From: Demequina flava
GTDB lineage: Bacteria; Actinomycetota; Actinomycetes; Actinomycetales; Demequinaceae
NCBI RefSeq assembly: GCF_000975035.1
Contig: NZ_BBRA01000001.1
Coordinates: forward strand, 1,466,838 to 1,530,837
Length of the DNA: 64,000 bases
Direction of reading: 5' to 3'
Shown here: positions 27,197-37,470 of the stretch, one piece after another
Layout: each line of letters starts with the position of its first letter
Position numbering within the stretch: the stretch's first letter is position 1
Made by a program: the position numbers and the translations under genes
The notes under the pieces: model-generated
Seen by the model: only the letters and a program-made list of their open reading frames with translations
The model's database searches: none
What the model was told of the DNA's origin: nothing

Positions 27197-28705
27197 GTGA
27201 CTGACCAGACCCCCACGCCCGAGCAGGACATCCCCGAGCAGATGAAGGTGCGCCGCGAGAAGCGCGACCGCCTCATCGCGGCGGGCGGCCAGGCTTACCC
27301 GGTCGCTGTCGCACGCACCCACGAGATTGCCGATGTGAAGGCGGAGTACGACCGCCTCGAGACCGGCGAAGAGACGCAGGACGTCGTCGCCGTGGCCGGT
27401 CGCGTGGTGTTCATTCGCAACACAGGCAAGCTGTGCTTTGCGGCGATCCAGGACGGTGCCGGCGAGCGCCTTCAGATCATGCTGTCGCTGGCCGAGGTTG
27501 GCGAGGACTCGCTCGCGGCGTTCAAGGCCGATGTCGACTTGGGCGATCACCTCTTTGCCAAGGGCCGCGCGATTAAGTCGCGCCGTGGTGAAGTGTCCGT
27601 GTTTGCCTCGGACTGGGAAATCGCCGCCAAGGCTCTGCGCCCCCTTCCCGTGCTGCACAAGGAACTGTCCGAGGAATCACGCGTGCGCCAGCGCTATGTG
27701 GACTTGATTGCGCGCCCGGTCGCACGCGACACCGTCCGCAACCGCGCCCACGTGATGCGTTCGCTTCGCGAGTCGCTCCATTCCCGCGGATTCATCGAAA
27801 TCGAAACGCCCATGTTGCAGACGCAACACGGCGGCGCGGCTGCACGCCCGTTTGTGACGCACATGAATGCGTATGACATCGACCTCTACATGCGCATCGC
27901 GCCCGAACTTTTCTTGAAGCGGGCCGTTGTCGGTGGCGTGGAAAAGGTATTCGAGATCAACCGAAATTTCCGCAATGAGGGCGCGGATTCCTCGCACTCG
28001 CCGGAGTTCTCGATGCTTGAAGCCTATGAGGCTTACGGCGACTACAACACGATGGCAGCGCTGACGCAGGACCTGATCCAAGGTGCTGCGACTGACGTTT
28101 TTGGTTCGACAACCGTGACCCTGGCTGACGGCGAGGAGTACGACCTCGGCGGCGACTGGGATGAGCTCACGATGTATGGGTCGCTGTCGGAGGCCATGGG
28201 CGAGGACGTCACCCCGCAGACCAGCGTCGAGCAACTGCTGGCGTGGTGCGACAAGGTGGACCTGTCCGTTGACCCCAAGCGCGTCAACCACGGCAAACTC
28301 GTCGAGGAACTGTGGGAGCACTACGTGGGCAACGACCTCACCGCCCCCACCTTTGTGCGCGACTTTCCCGTGGAGACCAGCCCGCTCACGCGCGACCACC
28401 GCAGCATCGACGGCATCGTTGAAAAATGGGACCTCTACGTCCGTGGCTTCGAGCTCGCCACCGCGTATTCGGAGCTCGTTGACCCTGTTATCCAGCGCGA
28501 ACGCTTCGAGCAGCAGGCGCGCATGGCTGCGCAGGGCGATGATGAAGCGATGCCGCTCGACGAGGACTTCCTCACTGCCATGGAGTACGCGATGCCGCCT
28601 GCAGGCGGCATGGGCATGGGCATGGACCGCCTGCTCATGGCGCTGACGGGCCTCGGAATCCGCGAAACCATCACGTTCCCCCTCGTGAAGCCAAGCGAGG
28701 ACTAA
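27197..28705 (+). CDS. lysS: Lysyl-tRNA synthetase, class II
   Basis: 502 residues. N-terminal OB-fold anticodon-binding domain ([17 protein letters not shown]), then the class II core: motif 1 near [18 protein letters not shown], motif 2 [20 protein letters not shown], motif 3 [24 protein letters not shown] at 27184-27189 sits 7 nt before the GTG: a leaderless start. The next small gene overlaps its stop codon. Confidence 0.97.
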   Translation: MTDQTPTPEQDIPEQMKVRREKRDRLIAAGGQAYPVAVARTHEIADVKAEYDRLETGEETQDVVAVAGRVVFIRNTGKLCFAAIQDGAGERLQIMLSLAEVGEDSLAAFKADVDLGDHLFAKGRAIKSRRGEVSVFASDWEIAAKALRPLPVLHKELSEESRVRQRYVDLIARPVARDTVRNRAHVMRSLRESLHSRGFIEIETPMLQTQHGGAAARPFVTHMNAYDIDLYMRIAPELFLKRAVVGGVEKVFEINRNFRNEGADSSHSPEFSMLEAYEAYGDYNTMAALTQDLIQGAATDVFGSTTVTLADGEEYDLGGDWDELTMYGSLSEAMGEDVTPQTSVEQLLAWCDKVDLSVDPKRVNHGKLVEELWEHYVGNDLTAPTFVRDFPVETSPLTRDHRSIDGIVEKWDLYVRGFELATAYSELVDPVIQRERFEQQARMAAQGDDEAMPLDEDFLTAMEYAMPPAGGMGMGMDRLLMALTGLGIRETITFPLVKPSED

Positions 28706-28968
28706 TGGAGCTCTGGCAGCAAGTCGCCATTGGCGTGATTCCCTCGATCGGCGTCGCGCTGATCTTCTGGTTCGCCATGCGAGCAGTGGTGCGCGCGGAC
28801 CGCAACGAGCGTGCCGCGTTGGCACAGATCGATGCTGAGGAAGCGGCTGCGACCACCGCGGATGTGGACGCTCAGCGGGCGCCGAGCAACGCCTCGGCCA
28901 CCGACGCTGAAGCCGGCGGCGGGACTGCCGCGAGCGAAACCACCCCACACGCGTCCTCAGGGGCCTGA
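28705..28968 (+). CDS. Small single-span membrane protein after lysS
   Basis: 87 residues. One transmembrane helix near the N-terminus (about residues 7-27), a basic stretch RAVVRADRNERAA, then an Ala/Thr/Ser/Glu-rich disordered tail. The ATG overlaps the lysS stop (TAATG), so translation is probably coupled. No recognised domain; function unknown. Confidence 0.65.
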   Translation: MELWQQVAIGVIPSIGVALIFWFAMRAVVRADRNERAALAQIDAEEAAATTADVDAQRAPSNASATDAEAGGGTAASETTPHASSGA

Positions 28969-29049
28969 AGGGAAACCCTTTCTCGTGGAATCGGGCTCCG
29001 ATTCTTCAAGGCTGAACGTTTCACCCCCCATTTGTGCCCGCATTGACTA

Positions 29050-29077
29050 TTGAATCCCGGCGTGTGATTCTTAGGAT
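29050..29077 (+). promoter_or_regulatory. lsr2 promoter
   Basis: -35 TTGAAT, 16 bp, -10 TAGGAT, in a locally AT-richer stretch. A separate ribosome site AAGGA precedes the ATG at 29101, so unlike many neighbours this message has a leader. Confidence 0.6.
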
Positions 29078-29100
29078 ACCCCGAGAGATAAGGAAACCCG

Positions 29101-29412
29101 ATGGCACAGAAGGTTCAGGTTGTTCTCGTCGATGATATTGATGGCGGCGATGCTTCGCACACCATTAATTTCGCGCTTGACGGCACCAGCTACGAGATTG
29201 ACGTGAATGATGCGCACGCGGCTGAACTGCGCGAGGCATTCCAGCCGTGGATTGCTGTGGCGCGCAAGACGTCGACGCGTCGAGGCGCCAGCCGCGGTCG
29301 CCGTGAGGACACGGCAAAGATCCGTGAGTGGGCCAAGAAGAACGGTTTTGACGTATCCGAGCGTGGCCGAATTTCCGCCAAGGTGCGTGAGGCCTACAAC
29401 CAGGCCAACTAA
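29101..29412 (+). CDS. lsr2: Nucleoid-associated protein Lsr2
   Basis: 103 residues. N-terminal dimerisation domain (AQKVQVVLVDDIDGG, VNFALDGTSYEIDVN-type strand) and C-terminal DNA-binding domain with the AT-minor-groove motif RGR in SERGRISAKVREAYN. An H-NS-like silencer of AT-rich, often foreign, DNA in actinobacteria. Own promoter and a strong downstream hairpin: a single-gene unit. Confidence 0.96.
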   Translation: MAQKVQVVLVDDIDGGDASHTINFALDGTSYEIDVNDAHAAELREAFQPWIAVARKTSTRRGASRGRREDTAKIREWAKKNGFDVSERGRISAKVREAYNQAN

Positions 29413-29460
29413 TTGACGCGTCGCGTTTACTGAACGCTTCGTGAGTTTCACCGTAGAAGC

Positions 29461-29493
29461 GACGGCTCCGGGCCTTAAGGGTTCGGGGCCGTC
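29461..29493 (+). terminator. lsr2 terminator
   Basis: 14-bp GC-rich stem (including G-U pairs) beginning GACGGCTCCG with a 5-nt loop, 48 bp after the lsr2 stop; no long U-tract. Confidence 0.6.
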
Positions 29494-29546
29494 GTCGTAC
29501 GCGCGGCTCCCTCGGTGCCCGCGCCCGTGACCTGCAGGAGAAGAAG

Positions 29547-30620
29547 ATGAACGACACCGTGTGGTGGGGGACTTACCCGGAAGCTGGCTTGGGGACGCCG
29601 ACTGGAGTGGGCGAGGGGCTGTGGCGACAGAACCCGGCCGATGCCTCACTTGCCTTAGAACTGCCGGCGCCTTCGTTCATGGTGGGTCATCCAAGCCTGC
29701 CGCTGCTCTACGCGGTCTCAGAAGAGGACGCGTCTGCCGTCCACGTGATCGACGTCGCCCATCCGGATGCGCCCCAGGTGTTGCAGTCGCTCGTGACCGG
29801 TGGCTCGTCCGCGTGCCACGTTCTGATGGCGCCCGATTCCCGCACGCTCTACATCAGCCACTACGGCTCTGGTGATCTCGCGGTGGTGCGCTTGAGCGAG
29901 GATGGCAGGCTCCTCGGTGACGGCTCCGCCCAGCGCTTCGCACACACGGGCTCCGGTCCCAATGCCGATCGGCAGGAGGCGCCTCACGCGCACTTTGCGG
30001 GCTTTGGCCCCGGCGGACACCACGTGCTGGTCGCTGACCTCGGCACCGACGAGTTGCGTCGCTACGCAATCCGCGCAGATGGCCTGCTGGACGACCACGG
30101 AATCGCCGCCACGCTTCCTGGCGGGTCCGGCCCCCGCCACTTCGTCGTCAAGGGCGAGCACCTGTATGTCGCGTGCGAGCTGACGTCGCGGGTCGCAACA
30201 CTGCGATGGGACGCTTCCAGCGGCACCGCAGAGACCATCGCCGACCAGCCCGCCACGACCGTCACGCCGACGTCAGCGGACGCGAACTTCCCGTCGCACA
30301 TCGTGTTGCACGACGACCTGCTGTTGGTGGGTGTGCGGGGCGCCGACGTCATCGCGCTCCACGACCTCAGTCCCGAGGGGCACGCCAACTACCGCGGTGC
30401 GGTTGATGCCGGCCACTGGCCACGCCACTTTGCGATCATTGACGACCGGTTACACGTGGGCGCCGAACGCGGCCACGAGGTCCGTACTGTGCCGCTCCCG
30501 GATGTCTTGGCGCTGGCTCCCGAAGCAGAGGTGGGCGAGGTCGCTGAACTGACGTACGCATCGGCCCCCATGCCGAGCCCGGCATTCGTCATCGCCCACC
30601 CGAATGTGACGACTGGCTGA
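29547..30620 (+). CDS. Lactonase-family beta-propeller protein
   Basis: 357 residues without signal peptide. Seven-bladed propeller pattern of the YbhE/6-phosphogluconolactonase (cycloisomerase 2) family: MVGHPSLPLLYAV, SRTLYISHYGSGDLAVVRL, RQEAPHAHFAGFGPGGHHVLVADLGTDEL split over two blades, GSGPRHFVV and HWPRHFAII. GGAG lies ten bases before the ATG. It might act in the oxidative pentose phosphate pathway, but substrate specificity varies in this family and no zwf or gnd is nearby. Confidence 0.8.
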   Translation: MNDTVWWGTYPEAGLGTPTGVGEGLWRQNPADASLALELPAPSFMVGHPSLPLLYAVSEEDASAVHVIDVAHPDAPQVLQSLVTGGSSACHVLMAPDSRTLYISHYGSGDLAVVRLSEDGRLLGDGSAQRFAHTGSGPNADRQEAPHAHFAGFGPGGHHVLVADLGTDELRRYAIRADGLLDDHGIAATLPGGSGPRHFVVKGEHLYVACELTSRVATLRWDASSGTAETIADQPATTVTPTSADANFPSHIVLHDDLLLVGVRGADVIALHDLSPEGHANYRGAVDAGHWPRHFAIIDDRLHVGAERGHEVRTVPLPDVLALAPEAEVGEVAELTYASAPMPSPAFVIAHPNVTTG

Positions 30621-30681
30621 ACTCCAGCATCGGCCCCAAAGTCCCACGCGGTCGCCACCGGAACGGCGATAGGCTGAAGGC

Positions 30682-31425
30682 ATGACCTACACACTGATCC
30701 TGCTCCGCCACGGCGAGAGCGAGTGGAACGCGAAGAACCTGTTCACCGGCTGGGTGGACGTCGAACTCAACGAGAAGGGTTGGGGCGAGGCCAAGCGCGG
30801 CGGCGAACTGCTGAAGGCTGAGGGCGTGCTGCCCGACGTCCTTCACACCTCGCTGCTGCGTCGCGCCATCATGACGGCGAACCTCGCGCTGGACGCCGCC
30901 GACCGTCACTGGATTCCCGTCAAGCGCGACTGGCGCCTCAACGAGCGCCACTACGGCGACCTCCAGGGTAAGAACAAGGCCGAGACCCTCGAGCAGTTCG
31001 GCGAGGAGCAGTTCATGACCTGGCGTCGCTCGTACGACGTGCCGCCGCCGGTCATCTCTGAGGGCAACGAGTACGGCCAGGCCGGCGACCCGCGCTACGC
31101 AGGCGAGCCTGTCCCGGAGACCGAGTGCCTCAAGGACGTCCTCGAGCGCGCGCTGCCGTACTGGGAGGGCGAGATTGTGCCCGACCTCAAGGCCGGCAAG
31201 ACCGTCATGGTCGCCGCGCACGGCAACTCGCTGCGTGCGATCATCAAGCACCTCGACGGCATCGCCGACGACGACATCGTGGGTGTCAACGTGCCCACCG
31301 GTATCCCGCTGGTGTACGAACTGGACGAGGAGACTCTCAAGCCCGTGAAGGCTGGCGGAACGTACCTCGATGCAGACGCCGCAGCGGCCGCGATTCAGGC
31401 CGTCGCGAACCAGGGCAAGAAGTAA
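30682..31425 (+). CDS. gpmA: 2,3-bisphosphoglycerate-dependent phosphoglycerate mutase
   Basis: 247 residues. Catalytic His in [10 protein letters not shown] at residue 10; [38 protein letters not shown], and the second His in [10 protein letters not shown]. Interconverts 3- and 2-phosphoglycerate in glycolysis. TAGGCT at 30670-30675, 6 nt before ATG, indicates a leaderless transcript. A bidirectional terminator separates it from convergent phoU. Confidence 0.97.
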   Translation: MTYTLILLRHGESEWNAKNLFTGWVDVELNEKGWGEAKRGGELLKAEGVLPDVLHTSLLRRAIMTANLALDAADRHWIPVKRDWRLNERHYGDLQGKNKAETLEQFGEEQFMTWRRSYDVPPPVISEGNEYGQAGDPRYAGEPVPETECLKDVLERALPYWEGEIVPDLKAGKTVMVAAHGNSLRAIIKHLDGIADDDIVGVNVPTGIPLVYELDEETLKPVKAGGTYLDADAAAAAIQAVANQGKK

Positions 31426-31446
31426 GGCTTAACGCTCGTAGTACAG

Positions 31447-31485
31447 CAAAGGCGCCCATCTCCTGAGTGGAGATGGGCGCCTTTG
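31447..31485. terminator. Bidirectional terminator between gpmA and phoU
   Basis: Perfect 17-bp stem CAAAGGCGCCCATCTCC with loop TGAGT; flanking A and T residues on both sides. Confidence 0.92.
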
Positions 31486-31511
31486 TCGTAGGGCCGATGC
31501 CGGGGTTGGGC

Positions 31512-32171
31512 TTAGAAGTGAGCCCGCGATCCCGTGTGGTCACCGGTCACCAAGTACACGATCTGGCGCGAGACGGCCACAGCGTGGTCGCCGAAGCGCT
31601 CGAAGAAGCGAGCCAGAAGCGCGATGTCCAGCGTCTCCTGGACGGAGCCGGTATAGCCGGACTCCAACAGGGTCTGGTACGACTTCGCGTGAAGCTGGTC
31701 GAGTTCATCGTCGTCGGACACGATGCCGGCGGCCGTGTTGAGGTCGCGGCTCTCAAGGAGTGCCACGGTCTCGTTGGCGGCGCGCTTGGCGGCCTCGGTC
31801 ATCCCGCGGATGATCTCGACGTGCTCCGCGGGGATGGCGCTCCCGGGGTAGGCACGGCGTGCGGCCTCCGCGATGTGCTGAGCGAGGTCACCCATGCGCT
31901 CGAGCGACGAGGAAATGCGCAGCGACGAGATGATCGTGCGCAGGTCAAGGCCCACGGGCTGCTGCTGGGCGATGAGGAGCACGCAGCGCTCGTCGACGGT
32001 GGCTTCGAGTTCGTCGAGCTTGACGTCGTCGGCAATGACCTTCTGGGCCAGTTCGACGTTCTGCTCGAGCAGGGCCTCCGAGGCGCGGGTGATCGCGGAC
32101 TCGACGTGGCGGCTCATAGTGATCAGATCGCCGGCCAATTCCGACATCTCTGCAGTGAAAAGCGTACGCAT
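31512..32171 (-). CDS. phoU: Phosphate signalling/transport accessory protein PhoU
   Basis: 219 residues from the ATG preceded by AAGGAG; an upstream frame extension lacks support. Two PhoU three-helix repeats with the metal-binding E/DxxxD-type patterns (SLERMGDLAQHIAEAAR and ARFFERFGDHAVAVSRQ). It mediates inhibition of the sensor kinase when phosphate is plentiful. Divergent from senX3-regX3 with a PHO box between. Confidence 0.95.
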   Translation of the reverse strand: MRTLFTAEMSELAGDLITMSRHVESAITRASEALLEQNVELAQKVIADDVKLDELEATVDERCVLLIAQQQPVGLDLRTIISSLRISSSLERMGDLAQHIAEAARRAYPGSAIPAEHVEIIRGMTEAAKRAANETVALLESRDLNTAAGIVSDDDELDQLHAKSYQTLLESGYTGSVQETLDIALLARFFERFGDHAVAVSRQIVYLVTGDHTGSRAHF

Positions 32172-32255
32172 GACTCTCCTTAGGCGGTATGCATCGTCCC
32201 TAGTGTGGCACCGCTCGCGGGCCAGTACGAAAGAAAGTGCTTCCGAACCAGTAAA

Positions 32256-32288
32256 CATCGCGTGACCAATGGGAAACATTGGGTGAAC
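32256..32288 (-). promoter_or_regulatory. PHO box between phoU and senX3
   Basis: On the minus strand three 11-bp units: GTTCACCCAAT, GTTTCCCATTG, GTCACGCGATG. The first fits the actinobacterial PhoP/RegX3 consensus well, the others less so. It lies about 85 bp upstream of phoU and just upstream of the senX3 -10, so RegX3 could control both directions. Confidence 0.65.
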
Positions 32289-32315
32289 TCGTCCTCGCCT
32301 CGTTACTGTGACCAC

Positions 32316-33440
32316 ATGACCCCCGAGATGTGGCTCGCCGCAGCCATTGGTGTCGTGGTGGGTGCAACCGTCATGGCGCTCGTGTTGGCGCTCGCTAAGC
32401 GCCGCGCAAACGACGACGGTGGCGGCACCGTGATCCCTCATCGCACGCGAGAGGTGCTGTCCGCGTTGCAGTCGGGCAGCATCATTGTGCGTCGCGATCG
32501 CCGCGCAGCGTTCTCAAACCACACGGCATCGGCCCTTGGCGTCACCCGCCCGGACGGTGCCCTCCACCCCGGTGTCGCCGATCTTGCGGAGGCCGCATGG
32601 GCCGCGGAGCAGGTCGTCGAAGACGAGGTCGAAGTCAGTCGCGGCGTGCTCGGAGTGTCCACCATCGTTCACGTCCGTGTTACTCCGCTCAACGGCGACC
32701 TGGCGCTGGCGATTGCGAACGACAACACGGAAATGCGCGCCGCAGAGCAAACCCGCCGTGAGTTCGCCGTGAACGTGTCCCACGAGCTCAAGACCCCGGT
32801 GGGGGCGTTGTCGCTCTTGGCCGAGACTATCGAGGGCAACGCCGACGACACGGAGATGGTCGAGGACTTCGCCAAGAAGATCCGCAGGGAAGCGCGGCGT
32901 TTGACCAAGCTGGTCCAGGAGATCATCGAAATCTCGCGCATTCAGGGCGGCGAATCGGTCATCGACCATGAGGTTGTGCCGCTGGCTGAGGTCGTCGAAG
33001 AAGTGGTCGAGGGCGCACAAATCTCCGCCGAGGCCCGGAAGGTGACGGTGGTCGCTGATATTTCAGCTGCGCCGACCGTCATGGGTGACCACGACCTTCT
33101 TGTGATGGCCTTGCGAAACCTCGTCGACAACGCCATCAACTACTCCGATCTCGGATCGCACGTGACCGTGACGCTCTCGCGAGAACCAGACACGGACGTC
33201 GCAGTCCTCAAAGTGATCGACGCGGGAATCGGTATCTCGAAAGAGAACCAGGAACGCATCTTCGAGCGGTTCTTCCGTGCAGACCCGGCACGGTCGCGCG
33301 AAACCGGTGGAACGGGTCTGGGCCTGTCCATCGTCAAGCACGTTGTCCTGCAGCACTCCGGAGTCGTGGAGGTGTGGTCAAAGCCCACCGTCGGCTCCAC
33401 CTTTACTGTTCGTCTCACCATCCACCAGGAGGAGCAATGA
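32316..33440 (+). CDS. senX3: Sensor histidine kinase SenX3
   Basis: 374 residues. One N-terminal transmembrane helix, a PAS-like region (about residues 45-135), the HisKA box with phospho-acceptor His in VNVSHELKTPVG near residue 153, then the HATPase domain (NLVDNAINYSD, VIDAGIGIS, FRADPARSRETGGTGLGLSIV). TACTGT at 32304-32309, 6 nt before ATG, implies a leaderless start. Senses phosphate limitation through Pst/PhoU and phosphorylates RegX3. Confidence 0.94.
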   Translation: MTPEMWLAAAIGVVVGATVMALVLALAKRRANDDGGGTVIPHRTREVLSALQSGSIIVRRDRRAAFSNHTASALGVTRPDGALHPGVADLAEAAWAAEQVVEDEVEVSRGVLGVSTIVHVRVTPLNGDLALAIANDNTEMRAAEQTRREFAVNVSHELKTPVGALSLLAETIEGNADDTEMVEDFAKKIRREARRLTKLVQEIIEISRIQGGESVIDHEVVPLAEVVEEVVEGAQISAEARKVTVVADISAAPTVMGDHDLLVMALRNLVDNAINYSDLGSHVTVTLSREPDTDVAVLKVIDAGIGISKENQERIFERFFRADPARSRETGGTGLGLSIVKHVVLQHSGVVEVWSKPTVGSTFTVRLTIHQEEQ

Positions 33441-34132
33441 CCGAGGCGAGAATTCTCGTCGTTGAAGACGAGGAGTCGTACCGCGACTCCCTGAAGTACC
33501 TGCTGCGACGCGAGGGATTCGACGTCCTGCTCGCAGAAAACGGCCAGCAGGGGCTCGACGCGTTCATCCGCGACGGAGCGGATGTGGTGCTCCTTGACCT
33601 CATGCTTCCGCGCATGTCCGGCACCGAGGTGTTCCGCGAGATCCGTGAGCGCTCTAACGTGCCGATCATCATGGTGACGGCCAAGGACGACCAGGTGGAC
33701 AAGATCATCGGCCTCGAACTGGGAGCCGACGACTACGTCACCAAGCCGTACAGCGCTCGAGAGCTCGTGGCCCGTGTCCGCGCGGTGTTGCGTCGCCACG
33801 GCGCGGCGTCAACGGACATTCCCGATGAGCCTGAGCGCCTGACCGTGGCCGGCATCACGATGGACCCCGAGCGCTTGTCAGTGGCCCGCGGGGACGACGT
33901 CCAGAACCTCCCGCCCAAGGAGTTTGCGCTGCTGTACCTGTTGGCTCAGAACTCTGGCCGCGTGCTGCCTCGCCAGGTGATCATCGACCGCGTGTGGGGT
34001 GCTGACTACTTCGGCGACACCAAGACGCTTGATGTCCACATCAAGCGTTTGCGTGGGCGTATCGAGGCGGATCCGTCGCACCCGGTGCTCATTCAGACCG
34101 TGCGCGGAGTGGGCTACACCTTCGAGGATTAG
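33437..34132 (+). CDS. regX3: Response regulator RegX3
   Basis: 231 residues. OmpR/PhoB type: receiver domain (VVEDEESYRDSL, phospho-accepting Asp in VVLLDLMLP near residue 52, VTAKDD, TKPYS) and winged-helix effector (PPKEFALLYLLAQNSGRVL, TLDVHIKRLRGRIE, VRGVGYTFED). ATG overlaps the senX3 stop with AGGAGG ahead. Expected activator of the pst operon through the PHO box directly downstream. Confidence 0.95.
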   Translation: MTEARILVVEDEESYRDSLKYLLRREGFDVLLAENGQQGLDAFIRDGADVVLLDLMLPRMSGTEVFREIRERSNVPIIMVTAKDDQVDKIIGLELGADDYVTKPYSARELVARVRAVLRRHGAASTDIPDEPERLTVAGITMDPERLSVARGDDVQNLPPKEFALLYLLAQNSGRVLPRQVIIDRVWGADYFGDTKTLDVHIKRLRGRIEADPSHPVLIQTVRGVGYTFED

Positions 34133-34163
34133 ACGCTTGTGTTGCGGGAGCGGCTCCGCTCCT

Positions 34164-34196
34164 GTTCACCGATTGTTCACCTGAAGTTCAGTTTTG
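34164..34196 (+). promoter_or_regulatory. PHO box upstream of pstS
   Basis: Three consecutive 11-bp direct repeats, GTTCACCGATT, GTTCACCTGAA, GTTCAGTTTTG, about 95 bp before the pstS start. This is the clear direct-repeat pattern bound by PhoP/RegX3-type regulators. Confidence 0.85.
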
Positions 34197-34291
34197 CGAT
34201 CGTATCGCGTTACCTTGGATTCCTACCTTGGTATAGCCACGGCAGCGCGCCGCGGTGGACAGTGCCGCATCGACACCTGAGGACTGATTCT

Positions 34292-35398
34292 GTGACGTTC
34301 AAGATCCGCGTGGGGGCCACGGCCACCGCTGCGACGGTCGCCGTGTTGCTTGCGGCCTGTACGCCAACGAACGAGGCCGCTCTAGAGGCGTCGCAAGTGG
34401 AGTCAGACCTCGCGGGAAACCTGCAGGGTGCCGGCTCTTCCGCCCAGGAGGCGGGAATGGATGCGTGGCGCGCAGCCTTCCAGAGCAACAACCCGGACGT
34501 GAACGTCGGTTACGACCCGGTCGGTTCGGGCGGCGGTATCGAACAGTTCCTCTCGGGTGCTGTTCCTTTCGCCGGTTCCGATGGGCTGCTGAGCGACGAA
34601 GAGTATGAGATCGCAGCGGACCGATGCGCTGGTGACGGCGGCGCGTACCACCTCCCGATGTACATTTCCCCGGTCGCCGTCATCTTCAACATTCCCGGCG
34701 TCGAGTCGCTGAACATGGACGCGATCACCATCGCCGAGATCTTCAACGGTGACATTTCCTCGTGGGACGACGAGGCCATCGCCGCTCAAAACGAGGGCGT
34801 GGACCTTCCCGCACAGACCATCACTGTGGTCCCACGCTCAGACAGTTCGGGCACCACCGAGAACTTCACGGACTACCTCGAGCAGGCAGCAGGCGATGCC
34901 TGGCCGCACGAGGCTTCGAAGGAGTTCCCTGCGACAGACGCCCAGCGTGTGGGTGGGGACGGTACTTCCGCGCAGATCGACCAGATTCGCTCCAGCGAGT
35001 ACTCGGTGGGCTATGCGGACGCCTCGCGTTCGGGTGGCCTCGGAACTGCCGCGCTGAAGGTCGGCGACGAGTACGTCCCGTTCTCGCCTGAGGCCGCAGC
35101 GAACATCGTGGCTGCCTCGCCCGTCATGGACAACGCGAATGGTGAGAACGACCTGGCTTATGCCATTGACCGCACCACGACCGATGCATCGGCCTACCCG
35201 CTGACGCTGGTGAGTTATCACATCGTGTGCTCCGAATACACCGACCCCAACGAGCGTGAACTGCTCACTGAGTTCGAAAAGTTTGTGGCCTCAGCGGACG
35301 GTCAGAATGTCGCGGCGGCGGCCGCCGGTTCAGCCCCGTTGACTGCTGAGCTGTCCGACCGCATCACCGCCATCGTCGACGAGATTGCGTCGAACTAG
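34292..35398 (+). CDS. pstS: Phosphate ABC transporter substrate-binding lipoprotein PstS
   Basis: 368 residues from GTG with TGAGGA upstream; the open frame extends 51 codons further through the PHO box and is not used. Lipobox LLAAC near residue 23. Phosphate-binding motifs GAGSSAQEAGMDAW, DPVGSGGGIEQFL, FAGSDG and PRSDSSGTTENF. Captures phosphate outside the membrane for PstCAB. First gene of pstSCAB. Confidence 0.95.
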   Translation: MTFKIRVGATATAATVAVLLAACTPTNEAALEASQVESDLAGNLQGAGSSAQEAGMDAWRAAFQSNNPDVNVGYDPVGSGGGIEQFLSGAVPFAGSDGLLSDEEYEIAADRCAGDGGAYHLPMYISPVAVIFNIPGVESLNMDAITIAEIFNGDISSWDDEAIAAQNEGVDLPAQTITVVPRSDSSGTTENFTDYLEQAAGDAWPHEASKEFPATDAQRVGGDGTSAQIDQIRSSEYSVGYADASRSGGLGTAALKVGDEYVPFSPEAAANIVAASPVMDNANGENDLAYAIDRTTTDASAYPLTLVSYHIVCSEYTDPNERELLTEFEKFVASADGQNVAAAAAGSAPLTAELSDRITAIVDEIASN

Positions 35399-35489
35399 TG
35401 ACGCGCATGCCACGCCCCGCGACGCTCGCGGCCGATAAGGTGGGCGCAGCCGCCAGTCCAGTGATCACAGACCTAAGGGAGACCTGACC

Positions 35490-36491
35490 GTGACCACGAC
35501 CCCGTCGTCCACCGGCTCTCAGCCGGCAGGCAACGACTACGGTACGCATCCAGGTGCGCGCGCCAACGGCATCTTCAAGGGCATGTCGACCGGTGCTGGT
35601 GTCCTCATCCTCGTCACGCTCGCAGCGGTAGCCACGTTCCTCCTGGTTGAGGCCTGGCCCGCGTTCATTGCGTCGCCCGAGGACTTGGGCCAAGAAGTGT
35701 CCTTCATCAAGCCGGAGGACGGTCAGTCGCTGATGGAGATCATCGGCTACCTGATCTACGGCACGGTGCTGATGTCGCTCATCGCACTGGTCATCGCGAC
35801 GCCCATCTCCATCGGGATCGCACTGTTTATCTCGCACTATGCGCCGCGCCGGCTCGCGCAGACGCTCGGGTACCTGATCGACCTGCTGGCCGCCGTGCCT
35901 TCGGTGGTCTACGGCTTGTGGGGAGTGGCCGTCCTGGTGCCGTTCCTCAACCCGTTCTACCAATTCTTGGCGGACTACCTCGGTTTCATCCCACTGTTTG
36001 CGGCACCGGAGTCCGGCGAGATCTTCACCGGTCGCGTCGCGATGTCTGCCGGAATCGTGCTGGCCATCATGATCCTTCCGATCATCACGGCAGTCACGCG
36101 CGAGGTCTTCCTGCAGACTCCGGTCTTGCACGAAGAGGCCGCCCTCGCCATGGGAGCCACGCGGTGGGAAATGGTCAAGATGTCCGTGTTCCCCTTCGCC
36201 CGTTCCGGCATGGTCGGAGCGACGATGCTGGGCTTGGGTCGCGCGCTCGGAGAGACTATGGCGGTGCTCATGATCATCAGCCCCGGGCTCACCCTCTCGC
36301 CGTACATCCTGCAGCCCAACCAGCACAACACCGTGGCCGGTTACATCGCGCTGCAGTTCCCCGAAGCGAACGCCATGGGTGTGTCTTCCCTTGTGGCGAT
36401 GGGCCTCGCGCTGTTCGTGATCACGCTGGTGGTCAACATGCTGGCGCGGTGGGTTGTCTCGCGTCGTAGCGAATTCTCGGGAGCGAACTGA
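35490..36491 (+). CDS. pstC: Phosphate ABC transporter permease PstC
   Basis: 333 residues, six predicted membrane helices, with the permease coupling loop EEAALAMGATRWEMVKMSVFP near residue 215. GTG start with AGGGAGA upstream, 91 bp after pstS; pstA overlaps its stop. Confidence 0.95.
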   Translation: MTTTPSSTGSQPAGNDYGTHPGARANGIFKGMSTGAGVLILVTLAAVATFLLVEAWPAFIASPEDLGQEVSFIKPEDGQSLMEIIGYLIYGTVLMSLIALVIATPISIGIALFISHYAPRRLAQTLGYLIDLLAAVPSVVYGLWGVAVLVPFLNPFYQFLADYLGFIPLFAAPESGEIFTGRVAMSAGIVLAIMILPIITAVTREVFLQTPVLHEEAALAMGATRWEMVKMSVFPFARSGMVGATMLGLGRALGETMAVLMIISPGLTLSPYILQPNQHNTVAGYIALQFPEANAMGVSSLVAMGLALFVITLVVNMLARWVVSRRSEFSGAN

Positions 36492-37447
36492 TGGCTACCA
36501 CCACGACGACTCCATTCGGGGAGATCTCCCCCTCGCGCCGGGCAAAGGACCGCGCGATGACCACCGCGATGTATGTCGCGTTCTTGCTCGCGATCATCCC
36601 GCTGGTGTGGCTTCTCCTGACCGTTGTCGTCAACGGCATCGACCGGTTCTTCATCTCGGACACGTACCCAGACAGTGGATTCAACTTTGAGTTCCTGAAC
36701 CAGTCCATGCGCGGCATCTACGGTGCTGAAGCTCCGTTCGGCGGCATCGCGCACGCAATGGTCGGCTCGCTCATGATGACGCTCGCGGCCACCATCATCT
36801 CGGTGCCGGTGGGTCTTCTCACCGCGATCTACCTTGTGGAATACGGGCACGGCGCAGTCAAGAAGGGCATCCGCTTCTTCGTTGACGTCATGACGGGCAT
36901 CCCTTCGATCGTGGCCGGTCTGTTCGCCTACTCGCTGTTCGCAGTGCTCATGGGGCCAGGCACCAAGCTGGGCATCGTGGGCGCTGTCGCGCTGTCGATC
37001 CTGATGATTCCTGTGGTGGTGCGCTCCAGCGAAGAGATGCTGCAGCTGGTTCCCAACGAGCTGCGCGAGGCGTCCTACGCACTTGGCGTGCCGAAGTGGC
37101 TTACGATCACCAAGGTCGTGCTGCGCACCTCCATCGCAGGAATCACGACGGGTGTGACGCTCGCCATCGCGCGCGTGATCGGCGAGACCGCACCGCTGCT
37201 CGTGGCCGTCGGCGTCGCGGACTCCATGAACTGGAATCTCTTTGACGGCCGCATGATGTCGCTGCCCGTCTACATCATCACCGAGTACGAAAAGGGCGAG
37301 CTCCCCTGCACCACGGACACCTGTGTTGCTGACATCGCGGAGTACCGTGCTTGGGCCGCCGCGCTTGTCCTGATCGTGATCGTTATGGGCCTCAACCTTG
37401 TGGCTCGACTTGTTGCCAGATATTTCTCCCCGAAGAGCGGCCGCTAG
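36491..37447 (+). CDS. pstA: Phosphate ABC transporter permease PstA
   Basis: 318 residues, about six membrane helices. Coupling loop [20 protein letters not shown] near residue 190, and [18 protein letters not shown] typical of PstA. ATG shares its first base with the last base of the pstC stop codon (TGATG). Partner of PstC in the channel. Confidence 0.95.
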   Translation: MATTTTTPFGEISPSRRAKDRAMTTAMYVAFLLAIIPLVWLLLTVVVNGIDRFFISDTYPDSGFNFEFLNQSMRGIYGAEAPFGGIAHAMVGSLMMTLAATIISVPVGLLTAIYLVEYGHGAVKKGIRFFVDVMTGIPSIVAGLFAYSLFAVLMGPGTKLGIVGAVALSILMIPVVVRSSEEMLQLVPNELREASYALGVPKWLTITKVVLRTSIAGITTGVTLAIARVIGETAPLLVAVGVADSMNWNLFDGRMMSLPVYIITEYEKGELPCTTDTCVADIAEYRAWAAALVLIVIVMGLNLVARLVARYFSPKSGR

Positions 37448-37470
37448 CCGCGCCAGATCGGAGCCATGCA